DNA of 64,000 nt from Mycteria americana. Lineage: Eukaryota; Chordata; Aves; Ciconiiformes; Ciconiidae. The stretch covers positions 55,911,501 to 55,975,500 of the forward strand of contig NC_134370.1 of NCBI RefSeq assembly GCF_035582795.1, given 5' to 3'. Under the pieces are notes generated by a model. The model was not told where the DNA came from. It worked only from the letters and a program-made list of their open reading frames with translations, and did not search any database. Of this stretch, positions 33,820 to 45,500 are shown one piece after another. Numbering within the stretch: the stretch's first letter is position 1; each line of letters begins with the position of its first letter. The position numbers were made by a program, and so were the translations under genes.

Positions 33820-33835
33820 TATAGGGTTTTTTTTC

Positions 33836-36800
33836 TACTAAACAATACCAAGATTCTAAAATGCTTGTGGACCGGAGTTACTGTAGTTTAACTCAGAGTG
33901 CCTTTTGAAGTTAATATTATGTTTCTGACCAGTAGAGTATCAAAGTCTACTGTAGGACACAATACATTTCAATGTACTTCAGTCTCTGACTTTCTTTTAA
34001 TGTAACTCTTTGCTTTTCAGAGGGTTGCAGTGGAACTTTGTCATGCATTAACTTTAATGGGAGTTTTTGTGCTTATAGCTCCATCCAGTTCCTGTTAACA
34101 GTATTGGTAACAGTAAGCACCCAACTACTGAGCTGAGCTAAGTGACTACTGAAATGATGTAAAAATATTTCCTTTTGAATAATTATGTTTAGATTGGATA
34201 TTAAATACTTAAACTGTCACATTTTTGTCATGCATATTATATGTAACTATTTACTGTATAGAGTCTCCATAAAATTGCTTTGATGTCAGCCTTTGAAATG
34301 TGCCATAAGATTTATGTTTGAATTATTCTGTGACAAAACTTTTGTTCCCTTTTTAGCGCTCATGAGAAATCATGGTAAATGTTTCTTGACAGTGAATTAC
34401 ACTATTCTTACTAGTCTAGCACTGGTTTTAAAAAAACAAACAAAGAAGAATTCTCATGTGATGAGAAACTGTTATTTCAAGAAAAGTTGTTTCCATCCAG
34501 TGTCAGATGAAAATGTTGATCTGTAATGGAACAAAGTTTTGGAAAGGATTTCCATTATGATGCTTTGTCCCAGGATTTCTTATTAATATAAAATAGTTAA
34601 ACATTCCTGATCGGAACCTTGTCAGCATTTGCTGAACTGAATTGTAACATTTCCTGTTGTGTCAGTTCAATATCGGTCTGTGTCCTTGTGCATGGTCTCT
34701 ATGCGTTACGGTTTTTTTAGTTCAAATGTGTCTTAAGTTCTTGTCTGTGGCCTAGGTACTTCTTGATATTACCCTCTGGCACTGACCAAGCCAGTTGGAT
34801 GGGGGGGCTGATGCATCCTGGGTAATGCCAGAAGGAGCTCAAACCATAGAATAAAATAGAGGCAATACTTATGTATTCATAAGACATTCAGAAAGCTGCT
34901 AATGTGAGCATGTAGCATGTTCGGAGTGAAGGGAATCAAGCAATACATTTTGTAAAATCTACTGCTTTGACAAAGGTAAGGAGCCTGATTTTTCAGAATA
35001 GCTGCTTCCATCAAAAGCAGTGTAGATTACCAGGTGGGTTATGATATGCTGGAGGGCACAGCTGCTATTCAGAGTTCCTTGACAGGCAAAAGAAATGAGC
35101 TGAACTAAACCTCATTAAGTTTAACAAGGACAAATGTGACTGGGTATTCCATCCAGGTTGGAATAACCCTATGCAGTAGTACTGACTGAAAAAACATTTT
35201 GCAGAAAAGGGAATGTGCATTCTGTTCAAAATCAGGTTGACCAGGAGCCAGAAGTGTACCCTTGTGGCAAAGAAGGCTGGCTGCATTAGTAAAATGAAGG
35301 CAGCAGGCTGAGGAAGTAAGTGTTCCCTTATATTCAGTAATTATAAGACCGCATCTGGAGTTCTGTGTCCTATTTTGGACACCCCAGTAGAAGAAAGACA
35401 TTGACACGCTGGAGTGAGTCCAGCAGATGCCACTAAGATCAGGGGCTGGCGCACAACGGGTAGGAGGAGAGAGAACTGGGTTTGCTTAGCTTTAAGAAGA
35501 GAAAGCTAAGGGAGACCTTTCTGCTGTCTTGAACTATCTAATGGGAGGGTATACAGAAGGTGGAGCCAGACCCTTCTCAGAGGGCACAGGGATAGGAAAG
35601 AGGCAACAGAGAAAAGCTGGTGTATAGAAAATTCTGATTAGACATAGGAAAAAATTGTCACCATACAAGTAGTCAGAAATTGGAACAGGAGCCAAGGGAG
35701 CTTACGGAATCTCCATCCATGAAGACACTAAAAACTCAACTGGATGTGGCCCTGAGCCACCTGCTGTAATTTGTCCTGCTTTGAGCAGGACTTTGGTCTA
35801 GATGACCTCGAGAAGTGTCTTCTAACCAACATGATTATGTGCTCTATGGACCTGATCGTACAAGTGCACATCCCTGACAGTTGTCAGTTCTTTATATGAC
35901 TGTGTATGACAGTTCTTTTACTTCTATCAGGAAACTTGGACAAGTACATAAATATTTGCAGACCAGAGCTTTGTTATGAGTGTAAAGTGTTGAGATGTTT
36001 GGTGAAACAAATTCTTGCTGTGGTAATCTGTGTCAAAAGTCAAACAAATGAGCCACTCAGTTTGCTGCAAAACCTCTTCTTCCAGTGAGGCTGTTTTTCA
36101 GCTGGATACCTAATTCTGTCTGTGAATAACTGTTAATGGAGCAGAGGTACATACTCTTTTTTGATAATTAATCTGGATTCAGGCTCCAGCAGCCTTCAAT
36201 CTTCAGATCAACTTCCAATCCACAACATAATGGCTTGTACTTGAAGACATTACCGCCTTGATATGAAAAAAGGAGGGGGAAAAAAATCCAATTGTAAATG
36301 CTTGTAGTATCACTGTGCTCTCACATCCCATCTGTCTGCTGGAGGCGTTGGTGACAGTCTGTAATCCACAGTGTTTCAATTGTTGAAACCACCAAAGACT
36401 TCACATTACAGTATTCTGCCAGGAAAAAGCTGTCCTCAGTGAAATAAATACAGCCCATGCGGAAAAAAAGTCACCTGGGCAGGAAACTCAAAGTAATCAA
36501 ACTGAAAAAGAAGGATTGTAATTGCATATGCCAAAGCACAGCAGCCCTAGACCTAAGCAAACTTGTTTACTATTTGATTTTGCCTCTAGCTGTAAACTTG
36601 GTGTCTTCATAGCTTCCCTCATAAAATTGCTTTGTGTGTGTGTCTCTACTATTTCGTCTTATCAGCTGGGTTGCCATCTTCTGTCACAGCCACAGAGCCT
36701 TCTCTCCAGCATGCAGCATGAGACTAACTAATATCCTGTACAGTCCTATCTTGCTCTCTGTCTCTGAGTCAGTCCGGAGCTGTTGTTCCTTAGGGCTGGG

Positions 36801-39199
36801 GGTGAGTACTAGTCACCAGTCATATGCTCTAGCCTGTGTCTCCTGCAATAGGATGTGGCTGAGGTCTGGTTTTCAAAAAGATTGGAGACAAGTTCTGTGC
36901 TGATAAGGTTAGTGACTCTACTGTGCTAAAGCAACTTTTTTTCTTCCTTCCATCTTTCTTAATATAGCCCCAAGCTGACTGCCTTTGTTGTTGTTCTAGA
37001 AACCAGAAAGCAAAAACTGCCCTAAGGGCACATGCAATTCAACACATGGATTTTTCACTAAATACTCGGATAGTTAATTTCTTTTAAATGGAGAAGCAGG
37101 AATTGTGGTAGTAAAGCCTTATATGGTGAGGAAGATTACAGACTCTGAGCTGGGACATCATCGTAAGATTGAAGAACAGAGAGAAGAGCCTCTCCAATTC
37201 CAAATGTTTTAGGAAGGTACAGGGCCTAGCATTTAGGTCCTTTCACAATAAACAGAAACCCTGTAGGAGGGGGAACAGAAGGAGTAATGGGTTCCTTAGA
37301 GTAATGTGTGCAGAGCCATCGGTTTTAGACCGTACTTCAAATTTTGCTTTAAAAATTAATTCCCCTGTAGAAGACTTGGATCTTACAAATATGGAAATGG
37401 AGCAGAAAGTGATTTGCCCGAATTCTAAAGTAAATCAACTGTAGATTTAAAAATCTATGTCTGACTCCCTTTCCTCTCCTTGGGTTACTGTCTCTATCCT
37501 TATGTTACTACTGAGCCATTTCAGCTTCATTCATTTTTCACACTTAGAACAAAGTTTTGCATGTATAATGAGAAGCCAGAAGGGATCAAACACAAGCTGA
37601 TCACAAAATCTTTTAATTGGTATTTAATTTCCATACGAAGATATGAATGTATGTTTCAGGGAAGTAGAGTGTCATCTGGGAAAAAGAAAAGTCAGCTTAC
37701 TTTTGAAGATGCAGTATTGCCTAATAGTTCATCCCAACTTTGTTTCTGTGTATGGGATTTTTGTTTGTTTTTTTAAATACTTTCATGAGCACGATTATCT
37801 CTCAGCTTTCAACAGCTTTCTCTGGTGAAATCAAAGGACAGACCATGCTCTTGATACAATGGATTGTAGTTAGCATGTGTGTGGCTGATGCGTATATCCG
37901 GTGAATGAATGTAGCGTGTTTGTGGGTTTTGGCATATTACTGCTTTTGTAGATACTCTTCTCACCCTTTTCCCCCCAGTAATCTGTTTGTGTAATGATTT
38001 AGAAATTATGGCTCCAATCGGCCAATAAATGGAGCTTTCTTATAGCTTCAAAGAAAGCACAGCAATGAGAACTTCCACACAAACTATAGTCTCAGCATTG
38101 TTCAGGTGGTGGCCTTGCGGCCCAGTTTCTCATTTTTGGAGCAATAATCTCTCCCACATTTTATATATGACTGATCTGTTTTATTTTTATTAAGAGATCT
38201 TGCTAAGGCATATAATAAGTCTCATGGTCCTCCTTGTATTTTATGACAGTTAAAGCCTGGCGAAGAAATGAAGACCAATTTGAAACGCTTACGCTACTCT
38301 ACTACTCAGAGTTAAAACCAAACCAAACTCCCTGAATTAAAAAATGACACATTCTTCCAGAATTGCTCTCCTTGGGAGGAAATGTGGTCTCGAGTGTGCT
38401 CATTTTGGTGAGGTGAAGGGTCAGTCCTATGTCATGCTGCAAAGGGGTTTATGTCCAACAGGAGCTGTCTTTCCTAATTCCCATTCAGTCTGGCAGAGAC
38501 CACATCGGAAACAGTGGCTCTGTCTGGTCTGTTCAACCATGCCTGGGAAAAGGAGCTCTTTGTTTTTCAGGTAGGCTTTATGTGATCCAATTTACAGGAC
38601 TCTTGGGGGTATCACTTTATTTTGGGCTGCTGGTTTCTTCACAGGGTAGGTCGCTCAGATGCCTACAGCATGCGACAGAGGAGTATTACTGCTCACGTGT
38701 TGCAAGGCTGTTCATTGTGGGTGTGAGGAGAAGCTTCCCTGGCCCCTGATACAATTGGAAGTGCCATTTTCCAGCAAGTGGCTTTGTGAAGACATACGGC
38801 ACTGGTGTGTTGTGCCTCTTGCTGCAACATGAGCTGTTCGGGGCCCTGGGGCCGGGCCGGCTGCCAGCTCTCGTGCCGCATCGCCAAATACCCACCAGCA
38901 GAGTGAGTTTTCTAACACCCAGTATGCTGCTGGCTTGATAGTGATACGACACAAAATGATCTGGTGGGTTGTGCCTGTGCCTGCTGAGGAAGCAGTTCAC
39001 GGTTGTCATTGCCTGTGTGATGGCTGGCTGTCGCGCCGTCACCCCCAGGAACTCCTGTCAGGTTGGCTCAGCTGGAACCCCAGAGCGAGCACTTGCTTGT
39101 TTCCAGCCAGGTGCCTGCGGTCGGGGCTGTTAAAGCTCCTGATTAGCAGGGGCTGCATTGTTTAATGACCGCAGTAAAACACTGCAAACAAAGGGCTGC
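33836..39199. other. RAB27A-RSL24D1 intergenic interval
   Basis: About 5.4 kb with no recognised coding exon. The only recognisable element is the CR1 copy at about 35040-35850. GC content rises towards the RSL24D1 CpG island from about 38820. Short open frames here do not resemble known proteins. Confidence 0.65.
35040..35850 (+). mobile_element. CR1 LINE, 5'-truncated copy
   Basis: This stretch follows the 3' part of the amniote CR1 reverse-transcriptase frame and UTR in order: CCTCATTAAGTTTAACAAGG near 35110, CCCTTGTGGCAAAGAAGG near 35260, GGAGTTCTGTGTCCTATTTTGGACACC near 35355 (seen as spaced blocks), GAAGAAAGACATTGACACGCTGGAG near 35392, GCTTTAAGAAGAGAAAGCTAAGGGAGACC near 35490, and the TCTAGATGACCT 3' end near 35797. 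All reading frames are broken by stops and indels, so it is a dead, moderately old copy. Only about 0.8 kb remains, as is usual for 5'-truncated CR1. The terminal 8-bp repeats are degenerate. No host exon is interrupted. Confidence 0.85.
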
Positions 39200-39321
39200 T
39201 CCTGCTTCACGAGGCCTGTGAGGGACCTGGGGAAGCGGTTCCAGCCGGGCCAGCGGCGGGCGGGCCGCCCCGGCAGCGTCTGCGCCTGCGCCTGCTCCCG
39301 CGGCGCTTTGGCGCCCCGCGG

Positions 39322-39335
39322 CCGGCAGGGGGCGC
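39322..39335 (+). promoter_or_regulatory. Candidate CTCF-binding site
   Basis: CCGGCAGGGGGCGC agrees with the CTCF core CCASYAGRGGGCRS at all but one position. It lies about 100 bp before the RSL24D1 start codon, inside the CpG island. Binding is inferred only. Confidence 0.6.
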
Positions 39336-39345
39336 CGTAGCCGCT

Positions 39346-39395
39346 CTTCCGGGCGGCGCCCCGCCGCCTCCGGTCAGCTGAGCGCGCCCTTCCGG
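39346..39395 (-). promoter_or_regulatory. RSL24D1: Pair of ETS/GABP-type sites (CCGGAAG on minus strand)
   Basis: CTTCCGG occurs at 39346-39352 and 39389-39395, 36 bases apart. Paired ETS sites close to the start are common in promoters of translation-machinery genes and fit the housekeeping role. Confidence 0.6.
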
Positions 39396-39430
39396 CGGGG
39401 CCTGCGGCGCGGCGCGGCGGCGTTCCGGCG

Positions 39431-39511
39431 ATGCGGATCGAGAAGTGCTACTTCTGCTCGGGGCCCATCTACCCGGGGCACGGCGTCATGTTCGTGCGCA
39501 ACGACTGCAAG
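39431..39511 (+). CDS. RSL24D1: RSL24D1 exon 1 (coding part)
   Basis: Codes residues 1-27, starting [18 protein letters not shown] and ending at Asp-Cys-Lys in phase 0 before GTACCG. It carries the first zinc-ligand pair, Cys6 and Cys9. Codons are strongly G/C-ending because the exon lies inside the CpG island, unlike the AT-rich later exons. Confidence 0.95.
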
Positions 39512-42500
39512 GTACCGCCCGCCGGGGGGAGGGCGCGGCTGGCGCCTGTCAGCGGCGGCGGCCGGGGCCCGGGCCCGGGCCCGGGCCCGCTCCCCCTCGC
39601 AGCCTGCCTGGCTGGGCCTGGCCCGGCGCGGCGCGCTCTCGGCCTCTCCTGCGCCGGCCCGGGCCTGTGCCGGGGGGCTTCCCCTTGTGAACGTGAAGGA
39701 CCCAAAGGTACCCGCCCTGCGGGGGCGGGAAGCGCGGTGCCCGCTTCTCACGCGGTTCGGTTACAGACGTTGTCCAGGCCCAAGGGCCGCCCCCGGGGCT
39801 GGTGCCCCTGTCCCGGCCCGGGGTGCAGCTGCTTACGCTCCTGCCAAGCCTCCTTCGGCCTGTGGAGGTCTCGGGCCGCGGCGGGGGCGGTAGGCAGCGT
39901 TTCCCTCGTCGTGCTGGAGCCCCCGTAGTCTTTGCCCACGGCAGTTTGGAACCAGCGCACCAGCCGTGCTGGCGTTCATGAGGTGCTGGGTGGCGTCATC
40001 CACCGCGCAGATTTATTTGCTATGTGGGAGCTGTTACGCGGAGCGATACTGTAATTTGGCAACTGTTGTGGCTGTCGGGAAGAGTGTGGGCTGAATTACT
40101 TGTTTTCAGTTTTTATTAAGAAATTACGTGCTTCACAGAGCAATACAAAATCTTCATCCTTTAATTTTCTGATTTTGGAGAAGTGGAGGCTTCAGATTAA
40201 TCGCAGGTGATTCTAAAGCTTTGAACAATCTAGATTATAGATGCTGTATACTAAAGCTAATGTTTATGTCTCTCTTGTGGTAGTCTACTAAAAGTTGTAA
40301 CTCACTCAGATATCCGATGTGACTTACCCAATTGAGGCTGTCATAACAGGATGTGCATAGCACTTTGGGCTCTATGTTATGGTGACAATTTGGTACATTA
40401 AATGTTGCGTATAGTTTCCCAGCCTCTGCTGTACTCCTTATTGCTCCTGTAGGGCATTGGAGACCCCAGTGTGAAATGAAGCTTACGCAAATAGCTTCCT
40501 TCCCATGCTCAGACGTCAAAACAAATACTGGCTCAACTGTATTGCTCATCTGAGTCACAGCTTTTAGGAATTTAGAGGTAGATGTAGATTGACACAGTTC
40601 CATTTACTAGAAAACGGCCACGAGGTGTGTGTTATTTTTAAAAAAAAAAAAAAAAGTAGTATGGATGGCAGGTTAGTTGTGAACAGATAATCTATGAAAG
40701 AGCAAAATATAATGGCAAAATTGTTTGAGTTAAGCTGAAAAAACGTGGTAGAAGAATGTTAAAAAAAAGAGAAGATTTGAAGATGATTACTAGAGGTTTC
40801 ATGTTTTCTGTTCATTTTCTTTAGAAGTGACTATTAGATGGGAAGGAGAGTATGATTGAAGAAAAATAGGTTTTTCAAAATTTCATGAATAACAAATGTA
40901 ACTTTGAGTATTCTTAAGTAAAGCTTCTCTGGATACTGGACAGCCCAGGATAGTTCGAAGTGATGCACAAATTTAGGGAAGATTAAGAACTGTAAATAGG
41001 GATATTATTATATGTGTCCCCCGCCCCTTATCTTACTGCCATCTTGCTGCATGCTCTTTTGGACTGGAAAATGTCTATTGGATTTGGTACAGTTTGGGAT
41101 AGAGGGTTGTTCTTTAGCTTGGCTGTTAGTTACATAATTTCAATACTAATAAAAGGGAAATTTCAAGTATAGGTAGTGAAGTTTCTTTTATGCATCTTTA
41201 ATGAGCCTGAAAACATCATCTGGATGAACATAAGGTGCTTCCATGGCTAGCAGTGGCAGGTGCCTAAAATGAGTCTAGCATTCTGTAGAATACATAGAAA
41301 AATGGAAGGAAAAAAAAAAAGTAAAAGGTCAGTTAGAATATTTTGGCATATGCTTTAACAGCTTTCAGTAAATTCAGGCCAGGACTTAACTAATGTGCTT
41401 AGGACTCCTGCTGCAGGGTAATCTTTAAGGCTTAAAGCTACATTCTAGAAGATAGACTTTTTTTGTATGTGTGTATGTGTACTGCATCCCAAAAGGTTAT
41501 ATGAGAGGTGTGAGGATTTTTTGTTGTCAGGATGGCACTGTATCTAAAAAGTGCTGACAGGTATAGAAAATTGTTTATTCATAGTACAGGTTTGGTTTTA
41601 TAGTTATTTTTGCAGATGATAATTCCTACAACTCCGGTATATTTTGTTTATAATCAGCTTAATTGTAAGTATTTGCGCATGTCCGTGACAGCTGCAAAAA
41701 TTACTTTATAATGAAAAAAACAAGAATAGTGCTTGCAGTTCTTTTTGTTAATAGCTATATTTGAACTAAAAATACTGGAATTTGAAAGGTCAATGTCGTT
41801 TTCAGTGAGCAGTATTGTTAAACTTCAGTGTTTGATACCATGCTTGCAGTGGGGCAGGAATAACATGATTTGTCTGTAAGCTTCTCCTCCCCTCTTCTTT
41901 AAGATATTTAGATTCTGCAAATCAAAATGCCACAGAAACTTCAAAAAGAAGCGAAATCCCAGAAAGATGAGATGGACCAAAGCATTCCGGAAAGCAGCTG
42001 GCAAAGAATTGACAGTGGTAAGAAGTTGAACTGGTTCACACTTTACATTAGCTCGCTAAAATGGCAGAAATCTAGCCTCTTCCAATTGCAAACAGGCTAG
42101 GTTAGCTAGCTTAATGTGTTATCATTTAATTAGATGAGCACAAGGGATGGAGTAAGTGGAGAAGAGAGGGATTGTGGAAAAGGATGTGAGAATTTTCTTG
42201 AAAGTGAGCTATTCCTTTAGCTTGACTGTAACTTGGACCTTCCCATTTCAGCTTCAGTGTGGAAGCCAGTGTTCTGGGTGTCTACGTTGGTAATACATGG
42301 CCGTTCCCAAGTGCAAGGCATTTTTTTCCATCTATGTATCTCCTACTCTCTGTACATATATATTTGGTAGTTGTATTTTTGCACAATCAGATAATCTGGG
42401 TTACCGGGTGCCTGAGGAAGTCTCTGTATGTAGACACACAAGATAGTTACCTTTTGAATCTCCTTAAAGCATACAGTGTATAGGAAGAGTCCTTGCATAG

Positions 42501-45500
42501 ATAGGAATGTTTCAGAAACAGCATATTACATCTTAAAAACCGTTTCAAGACAAAGTTACTTCAGTGGTAAAAATGCTAAACACTCTTATTTGGTGGGACA
42601 GTCCTTAAATAATTCAAGAATTACTGTGACTTAATTACCTGGTTTTTGACAGAATACTAACAATTTAGTAAGTATTTTGAAACAGTGATTTGCTGCCTTC
42701 TGTGGACCTTCCACAGGGAAGAATGTGATTTTATTTTATTTTTTAATGTGACTCTGAGAAGACATGATTACTTAGCATCTTCTGTAATTGTATTTCTTGC
42801 TTTCAAGTTATTTCTGGCTAAGTTAAATTGCCTTTTTGAAAAGAACTTAATTTAAAATTCCTTTATACATGTCTAAATAGGTGACAATATGTTCCAATTT
42901 TGAGATATATCTATGTATGCTAAGAATTAAAACAACATATAAACATAGTGCTTTGTTGTAGTTTGGTTGGTATCCATTCTTTCATAAGCCAGCTCTGGGG
43001 AGAGTGTCTAAATAGGCTTGTGACAATGGGAAATAGTGTACTTTTTAAGAAAGTGACAGTTCTTGCCACTTTAAACAGGTACGTTGGACAGAGGTTAAAT
43101 ATATTTACTTGTTTTCCTGGGTTTCAAGGTTATTTTTATTAAACAACAAAAAAATTAAGAAGGACATAGTCTTGCTGGGTGGTTGCTCACAGGGTATTTC
43201 TGAAGCACTGTTTTATTCTCTCACTTAGAATGACTGAGGAGTCGGTTATTCTGTCCCCTCATGTTTGGAATTGAAAAGTTCCATTGGCCAGTGTGAGGCA
43301 GCTGTAGTTCATCTCTGTGCATGTAGGTTAGAAGACCATGGCACTTTGAACATTTCTTACTCTCATGAGACTTCTTTTCACTGTTTGTGGTGTGTTCTCA
43401 TGATATAAAACAATGCTGTATATTACAAATACGTAAAAGCTGACACAGTTTAGGATAAACTGCAGTGAATTGATGTGGTGCTGTGTCACGCTTGGCTAAA
43501 AATTAATTTTAGGTAATTTTTAAAAGTTTTTTTTTTTAAGAATAAGAATGGCATGTAGGTGTTAGCATATGATGTGCTCTACAGCTTGTATTTTAGATAT
43601 TTTGCTTGATGCTATCCTATGGTGAAAACTAACATTTGTCTGCCAATGGAGCATGGCTTGTGAGTGTGTACGTGCCATTTCTTGCTATTCTCTGTAGTTT
43701 CTCTCATTGGAGCTGTCTTTGGCTCAAGTGAAGATTAGCTGCTGGTGTAATAACTCTGCTTTACTGCTACAAAAAAGAACCTTTGGGCAGGGAAAAGTCT
43801 TCAGATAAAGTTGGTATAAAGCTAAGTATGCCTAGCAAAAAAAAATCTGGAAACTGTTTTTCCATCTTAACCTGGGGGGGTGGGGTGGGGTCAAAACAAA
43901 CAAAATAAGAAAAACCCCCAGCTGCCCCAAACACCACAATGTCATCAATTGAAATATTTCACAATTTCAAATTATTTTCTATTGTTTCAATATTCTTAAA
44001 ATGAAATAGTGGGTTTGGTTTTTTTTAACCTTTTCAAAATTACAGGCTGTTGAGTAGAACTTATTTGACCTGCATTAAATGCTTTTGACTCTACCCATTT
44101 TCAATTTTGCCTTCCACCTGTCTAGTCTACTCTGTATTTCCTACTCCACATTGGTCTTCTCTGTTCCTTTTGTCTTGCTAAAAAGAAAATAGCCGAGGGA
44201 GATGTTTTGGTAAATAGTTCTCTTCAGACAAATCACTGTGGCTTCTGACACTTTGAGGTCAAACACTCCACTCTCATTCTTTCTAGTTTAGTAGTCTCTA
44301 AAGGTTGTTAAAGTATAGGAATTGAGATTCTGAAAGGGAAAAAAAAAATCACATAAAATATTGTTATATGACTGAGTGCTATAGTAAGAATGTATTGATC
44401 TAAATATACTGCTGTCTATAATCTATCTTTACTTTTTCTTAACGCAGGATAATTCATTTGAGTTTGAAAAACGTAGAAATGAACCAGTGAAATACCAGAG
44501 AGAGTTGTGGAACAAGACTGGTGAGTCATTTTAGAAAAAACAAAAGATGAACCATGGGGAGTGAACTTCTACTCTACATGAACACATTTTCAGAAGGCTT
44601 CTTAAGAGTATTAACACTTTGTAGTGATTGTGTTTGAAATTACTGGAATCATGACCAAATTCTTATGTGTGGAGGAGGTTTAAGGTGAACAGGTGTAGAG
44701 TTTCACTTGATTTTATTTTTTTCAGAAACTGGTTAGAAAATGAGGTGCAGCATTCCTCTATTTTGAATTATTATCTTCAAAAAACCTTAGTGGTTCTTCA
44801 GCTTTTTAAGAGGCTCCCAGTGTAAGCCTTTTATACTGATGCAGTTATTTCTTTGTTCCCGCTCATTCCACTTCAGTTTGTTCAATAAATCAATTGCTGT
44901 AAAATGGAAGAGTTACTTATGTCATGAATGAATGCCACAAAGGAGAAGGTGGTAGCTTGCATCTGACTTCAAGTAGAGTAAGAGTCTTTTGTAGTGGTGG
45001 TTAATTGGTAGAAAATATGTGTAGGCACAAAAGTGGAAGCTTAAATAAGTTTTAAAATACAATTCATCGTAGTTGGTACACAGAATATTCCCCTACCCTG
45101 CCCTTTGAAGAAGGAATAATGTCCTCTATATAGTGTAAGAGTTGCCTCTGATATAGAGGTATTATGGAATACTGGTAGTGTTGCAGAGCATGTATTTTCA
45201 ACTGTAGGTATATTTCAACTGTTAGCACATTTAAAATAACTTCTGCTTTATTTCAGTTGATGCAATGAAGAGAGTGGAGGAAATAAAGCAAAAACGCCAA
45301 GCTAGATTTATTATGAACAGGTGAGGAGAAGTATTTATATTATGGGAGCTCTCACAAATCTGTATTAGACAGTCAATCTTTCCAGAGAAGTGATGATCAA
45401 AAGTTTTAAATGGTTATTTGCTTTGTACATACACCATCATTCATGGGGTAAAATAGTTTGAGTGGACTCTACTACGCTACCAAACTACTACGCTTTATTG

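Larger units (their letters stand above)
32035..33835 (+). other. RAB27A: RAB27A 3' UTR (inferred)
   Basis: AU-rich sequence follows the stop codon with no further coding exon. The end is inferred from the poly-A signals at 33587-33592 and 33814-33819; no AATAAA was seen for more than 2 kb after these. A 1.8 kb 3' UTR is plausible for this gene, whose human 3' UTR is also long, but the exact cleavage site cannot be read from genomic DNA. Confidence 0.6.
39200..39960 (+). promoter_or_regulatory. RSL24D1: CpG island and promoter of RSL24D1
   Basis: GC content and CpG density jump sharply here compared with the flanks, and the island covers exon 1 and the start of intron 1. No TATA box is visible, as expected for a housekeeping ribosome-biogenesis gene. 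Candidate activator sites upstream of the ATG at 39431 are an NRF1-like TGCGCCTGCGCC at 39281-39292 and two ETS/GABP-type CTTCCGG sites at 39346-39352 and 39389-39395. Their spacing suggests initiation between about 39340 and 39420, which is inferred. Confidence 0.85.

Noticed and set aside
39374..39751. 125-codon minus-strand frame across the CpG island
   Set aside because: Low-complexity Arg/Ala/Gly/Pro translation typical of antisense CpG-island DNA. No recognisable domain.
39431..39928. 165-codon open frame starting at the RSL24D1 ATG
   Set aside because: Only the first 27 codons are conserved. The rest reads into GC-rich intron 1 after a valid GT donor at 39512; stop codons are rare there simply because of base composition.
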